From Parachlorella kessleri (lineage: Eukaryota; Chlorophyta; Trebouxiophyceae; Chlorellales; Chlorellaceae), in contig BBXU01000594.1 of the NCBI GenBank assembly GCA_001598975.1, positions 36,598 to 100,597 on the forward strand: DNA of 64,000 nucleotides. Reading direction: 5' to 3'. This document shows, one piece after another, positions 47,158 through 58,700 of the stretch (the stretch's first letter is position 1; each line of letters opens with the position of its first letter). The position numbers and the translations under genes are program-made. Under the pieces are notes generated by a model. The model was not told the DNA's origin and did no database searches. It saw only the letters and a list, made by a program, of their open reading frames with translations.

Positions 47158-49962
47158 ATGATACCCACCATGTCTATCAATGTCAAAGCCCTGCATCACT
47201 GGCTTAATCCCGAAACCAGCCTGGGACTTGAGCCAGTTGCAGATGTGATAGGAGCGGCCACGCCTTTCTTCTTTCTATTTATGGGCATAGAGCTTGCCAG
47301 CTCTTTTGAAGGTATGCGTCCGATAGAGCATTCTGGGGTCAGACCCATAATGGCACTGTTGTGTACAGTCTAGTCTAGTCTAACAGCGTACCGCCACCTG
47401 ACCATGCTGCCGTGAGTCCCCCAAATGGGGCCAACAAAAAGCCAGGATGTACTATGCCCACAAACCACAAGATCCAAGTACCAATTCTTAATGGCATGCA
47501 CCACCCCGTCCGGACGGGGTGGTGCTCTGTTGTGTACAGAGTAGTTACAGTATGGCTGAAGTCACTCATGTTTATATATAACGTCACGCGTGTTGTTGAC
47601 CCGCATAACAAAGCGAGAATTGGTCTGCAGGGGTCAGAAAGTGTATGATCTGCGGCAAACCATTAACAACCTCTCAGCCGGGACCATAACCGTGCTATTA
47701 GGTAGGCTAACGACGTGCGGTGTGCACCTTCGCCATGCCCGATATCCTTTGCAGGAGGTGCTGAGCTTAGCGTGTCCCACCACCTCCCTGTCCCGCAACA
47801 TATTTGAGACCCCGTGCAAGCGTACCCAATGTGTACTGGCCCCATTGCAGGGATGTTCTTCAAAGCGCTGCATGTGTACCCTTACCAGGCAATCTACAGC
47901 CGGTGGGGCCTGCGGTGGCCAGACGTAGGGCCATACAAGTGGCTGCTCAGCATGTTGTGCCTTCTTCTCTGTGACATGGCCTTCTACTGGTAGGCACCGT
48001 AAGAAGTGTACACAGTGGGGACCCCATGGGAACCTCCATTCTAGGCAAACTTAAGAGGATGAGCATTGCATCGGAAGCATCTTGCAAGTGGGGTGAAGCG
48101 TGCAGGACTTTGATGGGACTACCGCCCTTGGTGCAAGCTGAAGTTGGGGTTTCCAGTTCTGATGTGGCAGGTGTTGCACCTGGACTTGGTCCCAGTCCTT
48201 TTGTGTTTGCAGGTTCCACCGCACGTGCCATGCAACAAACCTGGGCTGGGCAGCGCATGTGGTGCACCACTCCAGCCCGGACTTCAACCTTGGGACGGCT
48301 TTGAGACAGGGGACAGGCGAGGCTTCGGTATGTCTAATGCTGCCGACGCGCTTCAGGCAGCTGCTGGAAGGCGGATGCACCGCATGCACTTATGGTTATC
48401 CCATACCAGCCGCGGCTGCCGTGGCCGCATCACCTATATGCTATTGCAGACTGGGTCGAGTTGCTCCGCGGTGTCTGTGCCGCGTGTGGGTCTGGCAGCA
48501 GTGTAGCCAATGTGCTGCCCTAAGAGTCCTGGGCCTTGCTGCAGTTTTCCTGGGTGTTCAACCTCCCCTTGGCCCTGCTGGGGGTTCCCCTCCACCTTTT
48601 TGCCCTGCACAAAGGGGCCAACACCGTATATCAGGTAGGCACACCTTGTCCCGCTGAGTCTGTCTGTCAACAGCTTCTCACAGTCACCCAGTGTCGCATC
48701 TCGCCTTTTTCTTTTTTCTCATCTGAACTGGTGCTGAGCCGGCCTGAAACAAATGATGGATAGTTTGTGGGTTCCTGGTGGTGCAGTTCTTCACGCACAC
48801 AGAGATGATTGACAAGCTGTGGTGGCCTCTGGAGCTTGTCCTCAATACGCCCTCCCACCACCGGGTGCACCACGCCAGGAACTACGGCCGCAGGTGTGCG
48901 GTGCTGCGCCTTGCTTGCCCAGCTGCATCCTGCGTCAGGACGACTGCTGCCGCCGGCCTGCTGCAGCCAGGCAACAAAGTATGCACTCACCCTCTTGGGC
49001 AGGTGCATGCACACACCCACTGGTGGCTGCTGCCCGCCTCCTGATGCCACCGCAGGAACTTTGCGGGCATGCTGATCATCTGGGACCGCATGCTTGGCAC
49101 CTTTGTGGAGGAGAGCCCCAAGCGCACGTGCGTGTACGGCCTTGACGCGCGGCAGCGGCCCCTGGGCACCTTCAACCCCCTGTGCCACCAGCTCCAACAC
49201 CTGGCCTGCACCTTGCGGCTGGCCTTGGCCAAGGTGGGGAGGGCGCTGAGGGGCAGCCGGCACCGTTCCGGCCTTGCCCTGCGCTGGCAAGAGCTGCTGG
49301 TGCTTGCTCCACCTTTAAACAAGTTAGCGTGCGCGGCGCCGGCCTCCTTGTGTACAGAAAAGCATTCACCTGCTGAACCATGCCACTCTCGCCATGGCGT
49401 GCAGGGGAAGCCTGTGAGGGCTTGCTTTACCAGGAGGTATGGGCCTGGGATGGTGCGGCCGTCTGTGACCGACGCTGAGCCCGCTAGATTAGAAGAGGAG
49501 GTATCTGTCGCGGGTCCCAAACCCAGGAAAGCTTCCACAGCTCCCAATAATGGCCCCTGGGACGCCCGGCCGCTAGGTTTCGGCGACTACTATGCCGCGG
49601 CCCACTTCTTTGGAGTCGTCCTCCCGGTATCCCTGTATGTGCTGGGCGGCACCCGCCACCTGAGCGCAGCAGGCGTAGCAGCGGGTGTGCTGTGGTCTGC
49701 GCTGGCTATGGCAACCCTGGGCGAGGTACTGAATGGCACTCTCGGCGGCCTTCGGTGGGAGCTGCTGAGGATGGCCCTTCACATCGCAGCCCTGAAGTTT
49801 GCCATCTGGCGGGGCCTGCTGCCGCCTGGCAGGGGGCCTGCGGCAGCTGCCTGGTGTGCAGGGGCGGTGGCCTCCTTGTCGGCACTGCTGCTGGTGGGGC
49901 GATTGGTGCTGGCAACTAAGGCGCAGGCGGCGCAAAAAAAGGGGCTGAAGAAGGAAGCATAG
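47158..49962 (+). CDS. AGMO: Alkylglycerol monooxygenase (fatty acid hydroxylase superfamily)
   Basis: Membrane di-iron enzyme that cleaves the ether bond of alkylglycerols in animals using tetrahydrobiopterin; the algal substrate is not known. Exons: 47158-47311, about 47631-47701, 47851-47989, 48213-48327, 48545-48634, 48787-48893, 49056-49233 and 49405-49962; about 470 aa. The three His boxes are FHRTCH, HVVHHSS and HRVHHA, with family stretches SPDFNLGTALRQG, FTHTEMIDKLWWPLELVLNT, FAGMLIIWDRMLGTFVEE, and ATPFFFLFMGIELASSF at the N-terminus. The C-terminal half has several hydrophobic helices and a basic end (QKKGLKKEA). The phase of exon 1 does not fit exon 2, so a micro-exon, another donor or a sequence error lies between 47312 and 47630. 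That intron also contains a dispersed repeat and a perfect palindrome. TGTAA occurs 17 bases after the stop. Confidence 0.88.
47369..47449 (+). repeat. Dispersed repeat family B, copy 1 (intronic)
   Basis: Resembles 54484-54567: both begin with CTAGTCTAGT-rich sequence and share AGCGTACC/AGCCTACC, then CACCTGACC/TACCTGACC, TGCTGCCGTGAGTCCCC and AAAAGCC. This copy is in the first intron of the alkylglycerol monooxygenase gene. It follows directly after the first of two 13-base direct repeats (47356-47368 and 47527-47539). Confidence 0.65.
47498..47525. repeat. Perfect 28-base palindrome without loop
   Basis: Two 14-base arms meet with no spacer: GCACCACCCCGTCC and its exact complement. It lies in the first intron of the alkylglycerol monooxygenase gene, near the end of a segment bounded by 13-base direct repeats. 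It is GC-rich and could form a strong hairpin in RNA or a cruciform in DNA. Confidence 0.95.
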
Positions 49963-50707
49963 CGGCGTGGGGCGAGCATGTAAGGCGTCCACTGTTGCGG
50001 GGGTTGGTGCCTAGTTGCTTTGAGGCTCAAGTTGCAGGGTGCAAGTGAGAGCTTGGGGAGTGTCAGGGCTGTCTTTATATGCAATTTATGTTTGCTGCCG
50101 TCTTCAATGGTCTATGCCTTTTTGTCGACGCGCTGTACTTTGCTTTGTGTGCTTGGTATATGTCTGCCTCAGCCCTAGGGTACAGGGGTATGTGGCATCT
50201 TGCTGTCTTGTTTGGTCTGGGTCCCTAGCTGCGCACATTTGGCGTTCCGTAGGTGGGCCTGCAAAGGCCAGGCTGGGTGGCCAATTATCCTGAACCCATA
50301 TGCCTTGCCCTGTTACGGTTTCTTGCCGTGAAGCACACAAGCTTGATTTTCTGTGCTTTTCTGTACGCTGCTTTGTAGCACCTTCTCCTCCTGCCCGTAC
50401 TTGTTTGCTGGTGATTGTTCAGGGGCAGGCACTGCCAAATGATTGCCTCCTTCTTCAAGAAGTTTTGCTGAGTTGGGTGCTCGGCAACTACGTCCATCAG
50501 TGCGCTGCTACCTTCATTGCGACTTTGGCATTCGGCTAGCTCTGGCAGTTTTTATTGCACGCCCTGCCCAAGTGAAGTCCACATACTGTGCAGCTGAATA
50601 GTCCAGTTACTGTTGCGTTACAGCAAACCCTCCATGCCAGCATTCTGCCAGAACACACAAGATGTGGCCAGGACACGCCAAGAGCTTGACCCAACCACCC
50701 CAGGTTG
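49963..50707. other. Convergent 3' flank
   Basis: 745 bases between the stop of alkylglycerol monooxygenase (plus) and that of the F-box gene (minus). A TGTAA motif, a common chlorophyte polyadenylation signal, lies at 49979-49983. The rest looks non-coding and T-rich on the plus strand. Confidence 0.5.
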
Positions 50708-52032
50708 TTACCCCATGTGAGAGGCCTGGACAGTGCCCAACGCACTCTTCACAAAGGCCATCAGACTGTCTGCCAGCCAGCTTGTGTACATCCCACCCTT
50801 CAACCAGACGCAGCCGTCCAGGTCCATGCAGAACTGCTTCCCGCCACGCAGCTTGTCTGTGAAGGGCAGAAGCACACCAGCGTGCTGCCGGCGGCTCGCG
50901 CTGCTGCCCTCGCTGCCGCTCGCACGCTCGCTGCTGCTGCCGGCATCACTTGCTCTGCCAGCCAGGCCAGGATCCGCACCAGTAAAGCTGTTGGCATTGT
51001 CACCTGTCCCGCCTGTCTGCGCTGCTAGCCAGCCCGAAAATGCCTTGCCCAACTGTGCCGGTCCAAGCTCTCCTTGCACCTCATGTTGCATTTCCAACAG
51101 GGTAAGCAGACGCGCGCCCTGTGCAAACTGCACCCCAGACCTGGGCTCTTGCCCATCCGCCCAGCAATACAGCTCAAACAGCGCCCACGGCAGCCGCAAC
51201 TGCAGCAGCGACAGCAGAAAGATAGGTAGCAGCTCAGCAGATGAAGCAGTACACCTCCTAAGAAATCAAGCAAACACTGGCGTATATCAGTGAGCCATTG
51301 TATCACAGCACGCTGTCGCTGAAGGGGCCCTGCCAGTTTACAGATGCAATCGCTGACCTGCAGCGCCGCCTCAGTCTCTTCAAGAGCCTCCCTGCTGGCC
51401 CGGGGACGGAAGCTGGCTCTGCTTAGGGGGTCCAGGAACTGGTTAAGGCGGCGCAGCTGCTGCCGCAGCACCCAGCGTGCCCGCATGCGGCGGGAGAAGT
51501 AAGTCCAGGCCGGGGGGGAGGGGCACAGAGGTAGCCACTCCAACCTACAAAGGACAACCTTCTGTATTAGCAGCGTCAGCTATTCAGCGGTGTGAGGTGA
51601 CCCAGCAGCCTCGGCTGTGGCAAAGACCTCAGTGGCTTTGCCGCCCAGGTAGCAAGGTGGGACGCAAAGGAGACATGGCACAAACATCAGCTGCACCCTC
51701 CAGCTGTCTTGCTTGACTCACCCCCAGCCCAGGCGCGTGCACTGACGTGTCCATAGCTCATCTGCTGAGCAGATGGTGGCCCTCAGCGCCTTACACGTCC
51801 AAAGACATGCTACAACGTCCCTGGGTGAGCCGGCCCGCTGTTCTGTCAGCACCTTGCAGATGTGCAGCAACAGTGGAACTGGAAGATCTGGCAAGGACGG
51901 AGCCTGAGTAGCGTCATGGGCGCCGGCAAGGGCAGCACCATGATCGCAATGGCTGTTCGACGCCAGCTTCCAAGGCGTGTGCCAGCAAAGCACGAGGACC
52001 AACTCTGCTGCAAGTCTGACAGCACGATCCAT
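50708..52032 (-). CDS. F-box protein with SMI1/KNR4-like domain (SKIP16-like)
   Basis: Likely substrate adaptor of an SCF ubiquitin ligase. Three exons: 52032-51722, 51544-51358 and 51199-50708; 329 aa. The F-box is LPDLPVPLLLHICKVLTE followed by RDVVACLWTCKALRATICSA and DELWTRQCTRLGWG. The SMI1/KNR4-like part includes SRRMRARWVLRQQLRRLNQF, SREALEETEAALQ, LPWALFELYCWADGQEPRSG, FAQGARLLTLLEMQHEV and FCMDLDGCVWLKGGMYTSWL. A Ser/Gly-rich insert of about 45 residues interrupts the domain. Plant SKIP16 ends in an ApaG/DUF525 domain; I see none before the stop here. The start at 52032 (MDRAVRLAAEL) is the first ATG near the F-box, but the frame is open further upstream, so it is tentative. Confidence 0.83.
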
Positions 52033-52721
52033 GACAGGTCCATTACCCTCCCAGCAGCCAGGTCGGTCTGGAGCGCAGGCGCGCAAGGTTGTGGAAGTCA
52101 GATGCCACACAGCCATTTGGGCACACGCGGCGCGTGGTACCACTGTCTGACAACAAATAAAAGGCCTTGCAGGAGTCGAGAAACATTTCTAATGCATAAT
52201 AGAGAACTGAAGAGGCGGCGACAAGACAAGTCGTACCCTGCCCCAGGTGCGTGCGCAAGTCGCGCAACTTTTGCGCAACCGACCGCACTGCTGGTTGCTC
52301 CTTCCTAATCAATCCATAACTGGCGTCAGGACCTCTGAGTCTCGCTGCGCACCAAACGGAGGGAACACTAGTGCCTGGTCTCGTGTGGCCGTGTCCTGCA
52401 GGTTGCCCAGCAAGCCTTGCAAGATCAATTGACAGCCGCGCCGGCAGGTGAGGCAGCCCAGCTGCGGCGTCAACAGCATCTTGGTGCTGGTAACTGTGTA
52501 AAAGCACTCTGGTAGGGAGGTCGGGGACAGCCGAAGCAGTGCAAAAGGCGGCTGAGATTCTGTGAGGGTCCCACTAGGGTTGTTGCTTTCATCCCTACTG
52601 AGAGGCTCTCCTTACCCTCTTCATGCCTGACCCTCCGTCAAGGTTGTGGTATGTGTCTGCCACCAATCTACGCCATGCCATCACTTCCCGTTGAGTTCAT
52701 GTATGCAGGGTCGACACCACA
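52033..52721. promoter_or_regulatory. Shared upstream region of divergent F-box and SOD-like genes
   Basis: 689 bases between the proposed starts at 52032 (minus) and 52722 (plus). The minus frame is open for part of this region and could extend the F-box protein. No regulatory motif was identified. Confidence 0.4.
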
Positions 52722-54741
52722 ATGGCACGCCGCCTTGTACTTGCCGTGCTGGCTTTTGCCGTTTTGGCCACCAATGCCGCAGCCAACCCTGTCTTTCCGT
52801 TCTCACGTCCCGCCCTCCCCTATGACTACAACGCAACGGCGCCAGCGATTGATGGCGAGACCAACATGATCCATTATGCAAGGTACCCCTGACTGGCCAA
52901 TCCCAATCCATCAGGACTTCGTGTCTGCAGCTAACCTGAATGCAAGCTAGGCAGGCTGGGGTCCTATGGGATATAAACAAAGTGCTTGCTCTGCTGCCCT
53001 GCAGGCAGGCTGAGGCTGCAGTAGTGTCCCTTAACAATTTGCTACAGAACACCAGTGACTGCAACTATCTGCTCACAAGCACGCTGGATGCGCTGGTGAT
53101 GGCTGCCGGCTCCCCAACCACCCCACCCGCTTGCGACACAGGGGTGAGTTTGGGATGTCTTGCATTGCCTGTGATAGCAAGGAGCGAAGTAGCTGCACCT
53201 ATTCATGCTGGAAGCGGTTCGGCAGCTCCTGCGTTGTTTGCACAGTCTGAGCACTCTGAAAATGCCGTGCAAGGGTCTGCCTGGAGTTTGCAAGGATGCT
53301 GTTGTAAGTGCACAAAGGCAAAAAGCTTGCCTATGCATGGGCTGCTGCACGCCCCAGGGATGACACCCTGCACAGTAGATGCGAGGACTGGTTTCAGAGT
53401 TGGCCTGCTGCTCCTGTACTGCAGCTCCGCCGCTTCGCTGGCAGCTTCTTCAACCATGCCCTCTTCTTCCTGCACAACTTGGCGCCCTACATGACCCAGG
53501 TACACTCACAGTGTTTCCAAGCTGCTGGTTCCTGACAGAGTGCGTTCCACAACCAGCATGTCGCCATGTGGCGGTGCTCTCCCACAGGTAGACTGCCAGG
53601 GAGTACCACTCTCTCTCTCACTTGACTGTATCAACTAAAGCACGAGGAGGCGTAGGGACCGTGGCGTGGCCCGCATGTGTGTATTGCCCTCAGCAAGGCC
53701 TGGCCAAGCACACAGCCTTGCAGGCACACTCCACGGCTTGGCCACCACAGTAGCTGCCTGCTTGGTGCGCAGGCGGTGGTGCCAAATATCACACTGCCAC
53801 ATACATGCGTGCAGGCCTATGAGATGGACGCGTCCGACATGCTCAAGGCTGCCATCGACCAGTCCTTTGGCAACTACACCAACTTCCAGACCCAGTTCTC
53901 AGCAGCGGCCAATGGTGTCTTTGGGGCAGGTCAGTGAAGCCCGCTCCATGCAGTGTTGTGACCAAGATATCTGTCCAGTGGCCTGTGGTCGGGACGTAGC
54001 TGTCGCTGGGGTTTGTGGTGCAGGTAGGGGTCGCCACCCCGAAGCCTCAACTATAGCATGTCTCCAAGGGCCCTTATGCTGATGCAGGGTGGGCATGGCT
54101 GGTTGCTGACCCGATGACGCAGCAGCTGAGCATTGTCGGCACCACCAACCAGGACAACCCTCTCATGGCCCTGTCCCCCATGAAGGGCCTCCCCATCCTT
54201 GGCCTGGATGTGTGGGTGAGTGGATTTTCACCTCCATTTAGTGCACCTCCTGCTGAGACTGGTGGTGTGGTGGCAGCGCTTGAGGTACACGGCGATGGCC
54301 CTTGAGGGAGCCTGCTGCCAGCAGAGATGCCCTTGACACTTGCTCACAGATATATCTGAAGCGTTGCTCTGGTGTGTCTAGCTCGGCGTCTGCTAACTTT
54401 GAGCGTATGTGCCTGGGCAGGTGCAGACGCCACAGACACCATGTAGGCTTCCTTGCTGGTGTGGTAGCCTGCCCACTGGCAACTAGTCTAGTATTATCTA
54501 GCAGCCTACCGTTACCTGACCGTGCTGCCGTGAGTCCCCAAGTGAGTGCCACCCAAAAGCCTGGCAACTGCCTGCTGGCCTGTGCGTGCAGGAGCATGCC
54601 TACTGGACCTCCTACAGGAACGTCCGTGCCGACTATGTGACCAACTTCTATGATGTGATCAACTGGAGGGGCGTGAGCCAGGCATACATGTCCTACTTCA
54701 CCACCGGGTTTGATGTGTTGCAGCCTGCCCCCCTGGCTTAA
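52722..54741 (+). CDS. Secreted Fe/Mn superoxide dismutase homologue lacking the gateway residues
   Basis: Six exons: 52722-52882, 53005-53143, 53425-53499, 53815-53929, 54088-54215 and 54592-54741; 255 aa. [20 protein letters not shown] is a clear signal peptide, so the protein should enter the secretory pathway. The Fe/Mn-SOD fold is marked by [55 protein letters not shown] and a [11 protein letters not shown] end. All four metal ligands are kept: His51, His111, Asp204 and His208. Gln185 in TTNQD sits where Mn-type enzymes carry the active-site Gln. But the positions of E. coli His30 and Tyr34 are Gln55 and Ala59, and position 69 is Ser107. The loss falls within exon 2 and is not changed by any alternative splice I could find. 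Dismutase activity is therefore doubtful. Confidence refers to family membership. Confidence 0.88.
54484..54567 (+). repeat. Dispersed repeat family B, copy 2 (intronic)
   Basis: Second copy of the repeat at 47369-47449, in the same orientation relative to its host gene, within the last intron (54216-54591) of the SOD-like gene. The block TGCTGCCGTGAGTCCCC is identical. The 28-base palindrome next to copy 1 is absent here. Confidence 0.65.
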
Positions 54742-55308
54742 GTATGCTGTAGGTACTCCAATGATATTCACAGCCACCCATGCGATCCATTGATATTCAC
54801 TCGTCCAAATCCCTTTGAAGAAACGAGTTCCTCAAGCTTGCTTCCCCAAATTATTTGTCCAGTTGTTACTATGCTCTTCAATTGTACATAGCCAGCCACT
54901 TGCACTTCAATAGACCCTGGCTGGCACTGCTTATGCAAAGTGGACTTACAGTTGCTAGGCTGTTTTGTTCCTTATAGGATTCGTTCAAAGCAATACGTCC
55001 TAGGGGTTCTGGATGTGAACAATGTTCCTTGGCAACCTCCCCCTGAATGCATAGCAATCTTCTCTTAGCAAGCCCCCCACCACTTCCCACTGGACAATGC
55101 TGGTTGCCAAAGATGCAAACATGCAAGTGCTGCACTGTGTACAGCTCCCAACTCACCAACTAAAACACAAATATAAAGAGAGAAGAGATGATGAAGATTA
55201 CACCCAGCAAGGGACTGATACAACAGACGGAAAGGCAGGCAAAGAAGAACAGGAAGCAGGCTGAACCAAGAACCACGCAATCTCTCGTAAGCTCACCCAG
55301 CCAACCAG
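54742..55308. other. Convergent 3' flank
   Basis: 567 bases between the stops of the SOD-like gene (plus) and the GT77 gene (minus). No conserved coding segment or RNA gene was recognised. Confidence 0.5.
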
Positions 55309-58300
55309 CTATCTGGCGACCGCCTTGTTTGCCGACACTCTGTCGGGCGACACGTAAGTGAACGCCAGCGGGTGCTCTCTACACCGCCAGAAGTGGTCCT
55401 CGGCCTGTGGCTGGCTCCAAGCCAGAGGCCGGCACCGAGCCAGGCTGGGCGTGCCCTGCTGCGCCGCTGACGACGCTGGGGAGCAGTCATCGCCCATGAA
55501 CCAAAAGCCCGTGGCCCTCATGGTGGCCGTCTTGTTCACCGCCCCCGTCTGACAGATGGGGTGGAGGTAGGCCACTGCAGACAGGGGGCAGCACGCACGG
55601 TGATATCTAAGGTGATATCTCTTCAGGCCGAAAGGTCATGGGAGAGAGGGTGCCTGCAGAGCAAACGAGGGTGCCAGTGGAGCGTGCATTGAGCAGTGCA
55701 TGCCTGGCAGGGGCTGGCACAAGTCCTCCTCTCCCACAGCTGGGATGACTCACTTGTGAAGTGGCAGGGGTCGATGGGCATGGCCTCGACTGCGCCTGGC
55801 TCGGCCATCCAGCAGCCGTGCGGGTGGTACAGCGTGTGGGGGATGGGGTACATGCGTATGAGGGCAGTCCTTCCCTTGTTCCCCTTGCCCTCAATCTCCT
55901 TGGCCACAGCCCTGCACAAGAGGGAGGCACAGCAGGCGGCGCTTCAATCCTACTCCAAGCTGCAGCACAGAGTGGGTTCTGGAAACTAGTGAGCTTTATG
56001 CCACAAGCATTGCACTCCCGTGCCCCCGGTAACCTCTGTGGAGGTGGTGGTCACCACATGCAGCCGGCCTGGCCAGGAGAGCAGCCTCTGTCGAGCCAGA
56101 TCCATGTAGCTCTACAACCAGCCAAGAAAGAGGAAGTCCCCAAGAACGAAAACTGCAGACCACAGGAATGCACGGCTCATCCATCTCCAGCCTGTGCATG
56201 CCCAGGTCGCAGCCCCTCTACCTGCACTGGTGGATGCCCACACAGGTGGCGTGGCTGGCGCCGTGGGTGTCCCTGTGGAGTTCGTCCAGCCCCCACTGCT
56301 CCGTGGTGTCGGCGTGCCTTGTCCTCGCCTCAGCCCAGGCCCGCATGAAGGCCTTGCCAGCTGGGGAGGGGATGACCACATAGTTGCCCGTGTTGACTGC
56401 AGCACGGCGATACGGACCCCACACGGAGATTGACAGACACGCATCTGTGGGCTGAGACGGCTTTGGCCAGGCCCGTGGGGAAGCTAGGTCACCTTAGCTA
56501 CTATGAGACTGCCACAGTCCGAGATCCATTGGCAGGTACTAACACCTCCCAGGCAAACCCACTAGGAGGAGACTGGCTAGCAATGTCTGAAACCTAGACA
56601 AAGCGTTCACACGCGCCTCCCCCCCCACCCTCCTTGGAGCACAGCCCAATCACGGCTAGGATGCACTTACTTCCCCAGCCCTCGGCAGCCCCGGCCACAT
56701 CCGCCCCGCCATCCTGCAGGAAGCGGAGGTAGCTGTCCCACAGCGGCTTAGGCGAGTAGCTGATGTCCACGTCTGCAGAACAGCACCCACCCAGCACTTG
56801 TAGCAGTCATGTAAGGCAGCTGGGGTGTAAGAGCGCCTCCCCAAGCCACGAGATGGGAGGGCCCAAGGTTTCAAAGGGTGGGTTCCTGACAGGCACAGAA
56901 TGCACCTGCCTACCAGCCAGCAGCCGTCACACCTGCAGAGCCACGGCCCCAACGCTGCAAGGCTGGCGCCGGGACGCAAGTGTGTTGGAGGCAGAGGGAC
57001 GGCAATGGGGGCCTGCCAACTGACGAGAGATCCTACTTGCAACTGCACCACCGTTATTGCCAGGCAATGACAACAGTAAAGTCGCTCAGCGCATGCCAAC
57101 CCTGGAGCAACCGGACAGCATGGCTTGTCATCCCTTGCACTGGCCAAAACACAGTTACGGTGAAGATCTTATCGCTCAGTTCAACCTTTGCCACAAGGTC
57201 GCCACAACACAAGTCACTCAACGACACTACCACCCCACGCATCCCCTCCCGCCCGCCCCCCGACCCCGCTTGCCCACCTGACAGGTGCACTGCGTAGCCT
57301 TGCTTGACCAGGTGTGCCGCCACGGCGGTGCGTGTCCAGCCCATGTCGTGGAACGCCCTCTGCCCAAACAGGAGCTCCTGGGACCCCGCCTTCCCCCCCG
57401 GCAGGAAGGAGCGGACGTCCCAGCAGGGCAGGTTCAGGGCCAGGCAGGCCGCGTAGTCCTCTGAGCTCCAGGTGGCCGCCACATAGTTGCGCACCCCCGC
57501 AAACCGAACCAGGCTGTACACTGCGTGTGGGAGCCAGGAGCTGCTGAGAGAGATCAGGCACACACTGATGCCTCTCGGCATGGCAGGGCAGGTGCGACAC
57601 GCGTGAGCAAGCGGGCCCTGAAATGGCCACCCTACTGTACCATGTGGCATGGGCAGGTACAAAGGGGCGGCAAGACAGGAGCACTAGGTTGTAGACCAAG
57701 CAAGACTCCAGGGCATGGTTCAGGCTCGGGCCGCCTGCCTCGCCAAAAGCCTTGCCAGCTGAACAGACCGGGCTGGGCACGCACCATAATTCTGGGTCAT
57801 CTCAACATATGCCCTGTTGAAGAAGAAGATGCTGATAGTCTGGCTGTACCCGCCAAAGGGTTTGGCTCTGAGTGCCAGCAGGTCTCCCCCAGTTTTGACG
57901 CCGGTGTATGGCAAGGCCTTGGTCCGGGCTGGCAGCAGCCAGGGGGTGGCCTCACACTGCAAGATACACACACGGGGAGGGACACAAGGTGGAGCCTGCA
58001 TTTTTGTTGAAACACTACGTGACCACGGTGGAGATGGGGGTTTCACCCACCCTGAGTCAAAGTGTTCTATGGGACAGAAGGCACAGGCGAGCACTCAGGA
58101 GCCCACAAACCTCCCTTGAATATTGTTTTGCAGGCCGGGAAGGGGGCAGGCAGGCTAGCTGCTCACCACTGCTTCAATGGGAAACGACGAATCCCGGGAG
58201 TGCGCTGCCAGTGCTTGTGGGCCACACTGTGGTACGACCTTACCCCTCCACACCAGGGGGGCAGGGCTGCCTGCAGGGCACCACCACCACCACCAGGAGG

Positions 58301-58700
58301 GTCATAGTATGACCAGCCCTAAGGGCAAGCTCTTCTTGCAGTGCTGCAAGCGTGGTGTTTGTGCCTGCCCAGTGGCCTAGCAGCAGTGCAAGTAGAGAAA
58401 CAGATAAGAGGCGTCCAGTCGTAGCACGTGGAAGCCTTGACGTGGTGCTGCCCACCTGCACTGAAAAACTGTGCTTTCCCCCGGGAGTCACAGGGTGGGT
58501 GTAGAGACCTGCACCAACACAGAGGTAGATACAGTTAGTAAGGTCGGCTGGCAGTTAAAGACCCGGCGGCCAGAGCAACCCTTTAGCATCGTAGGGGCTT
58601 ACCAGCCCAGCTGCTGCACGCTGCCTACGGTTGTTAGCACAACTGCGCAGGAGATGCCTGCCACGAGCGCCCACCCACGATGCTGCCAGAAAGGCAACAT
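55309..58700 (-). CDS. GT77-type nucleotide-diphospho-sugar transferase, Golgi type II membrane protein
   Basis: Glycosyltransferase related to plant and algal arabinosyl/xylosyltransferases of family GT77, probably acting on secreted glycoproteins. Supported exons: 58700-58603, 57956-57785, 57520-57278, 56772-56671, 56396-56222, 55911-55754 and 55574-55309. The first exon encodes a short cytosolic end and a signal anchor (GWALVAGISCAVVLTTVGSV). The catalytic domain shows YSLVRFAGVRNYVAATWSSE, CWDVRSFLPGG, MGWTRTAVAAHLVKQGY, the DxD motif in HLSDVDISYSPKPLW, INTGNYVVIPSPAGKAFMRA and MYPIPHTLYHPHGCWM. Two junctions are unresolved: an exon near 58509-58456 does not fit the phase of its neighbours, and the piece between 56222 and 55911 is unclear. 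Acceptor sugar and donor cannot be told from sequence. Confidence 0.82.

Noticed and set aside
47498..47525. Palindrome as a transcription terminator hairpin
   Set aside because: It has no loop and no T tract, and lies inside an intron of a eukaryotic gene, so an intrinsic terminator makes no sense here.
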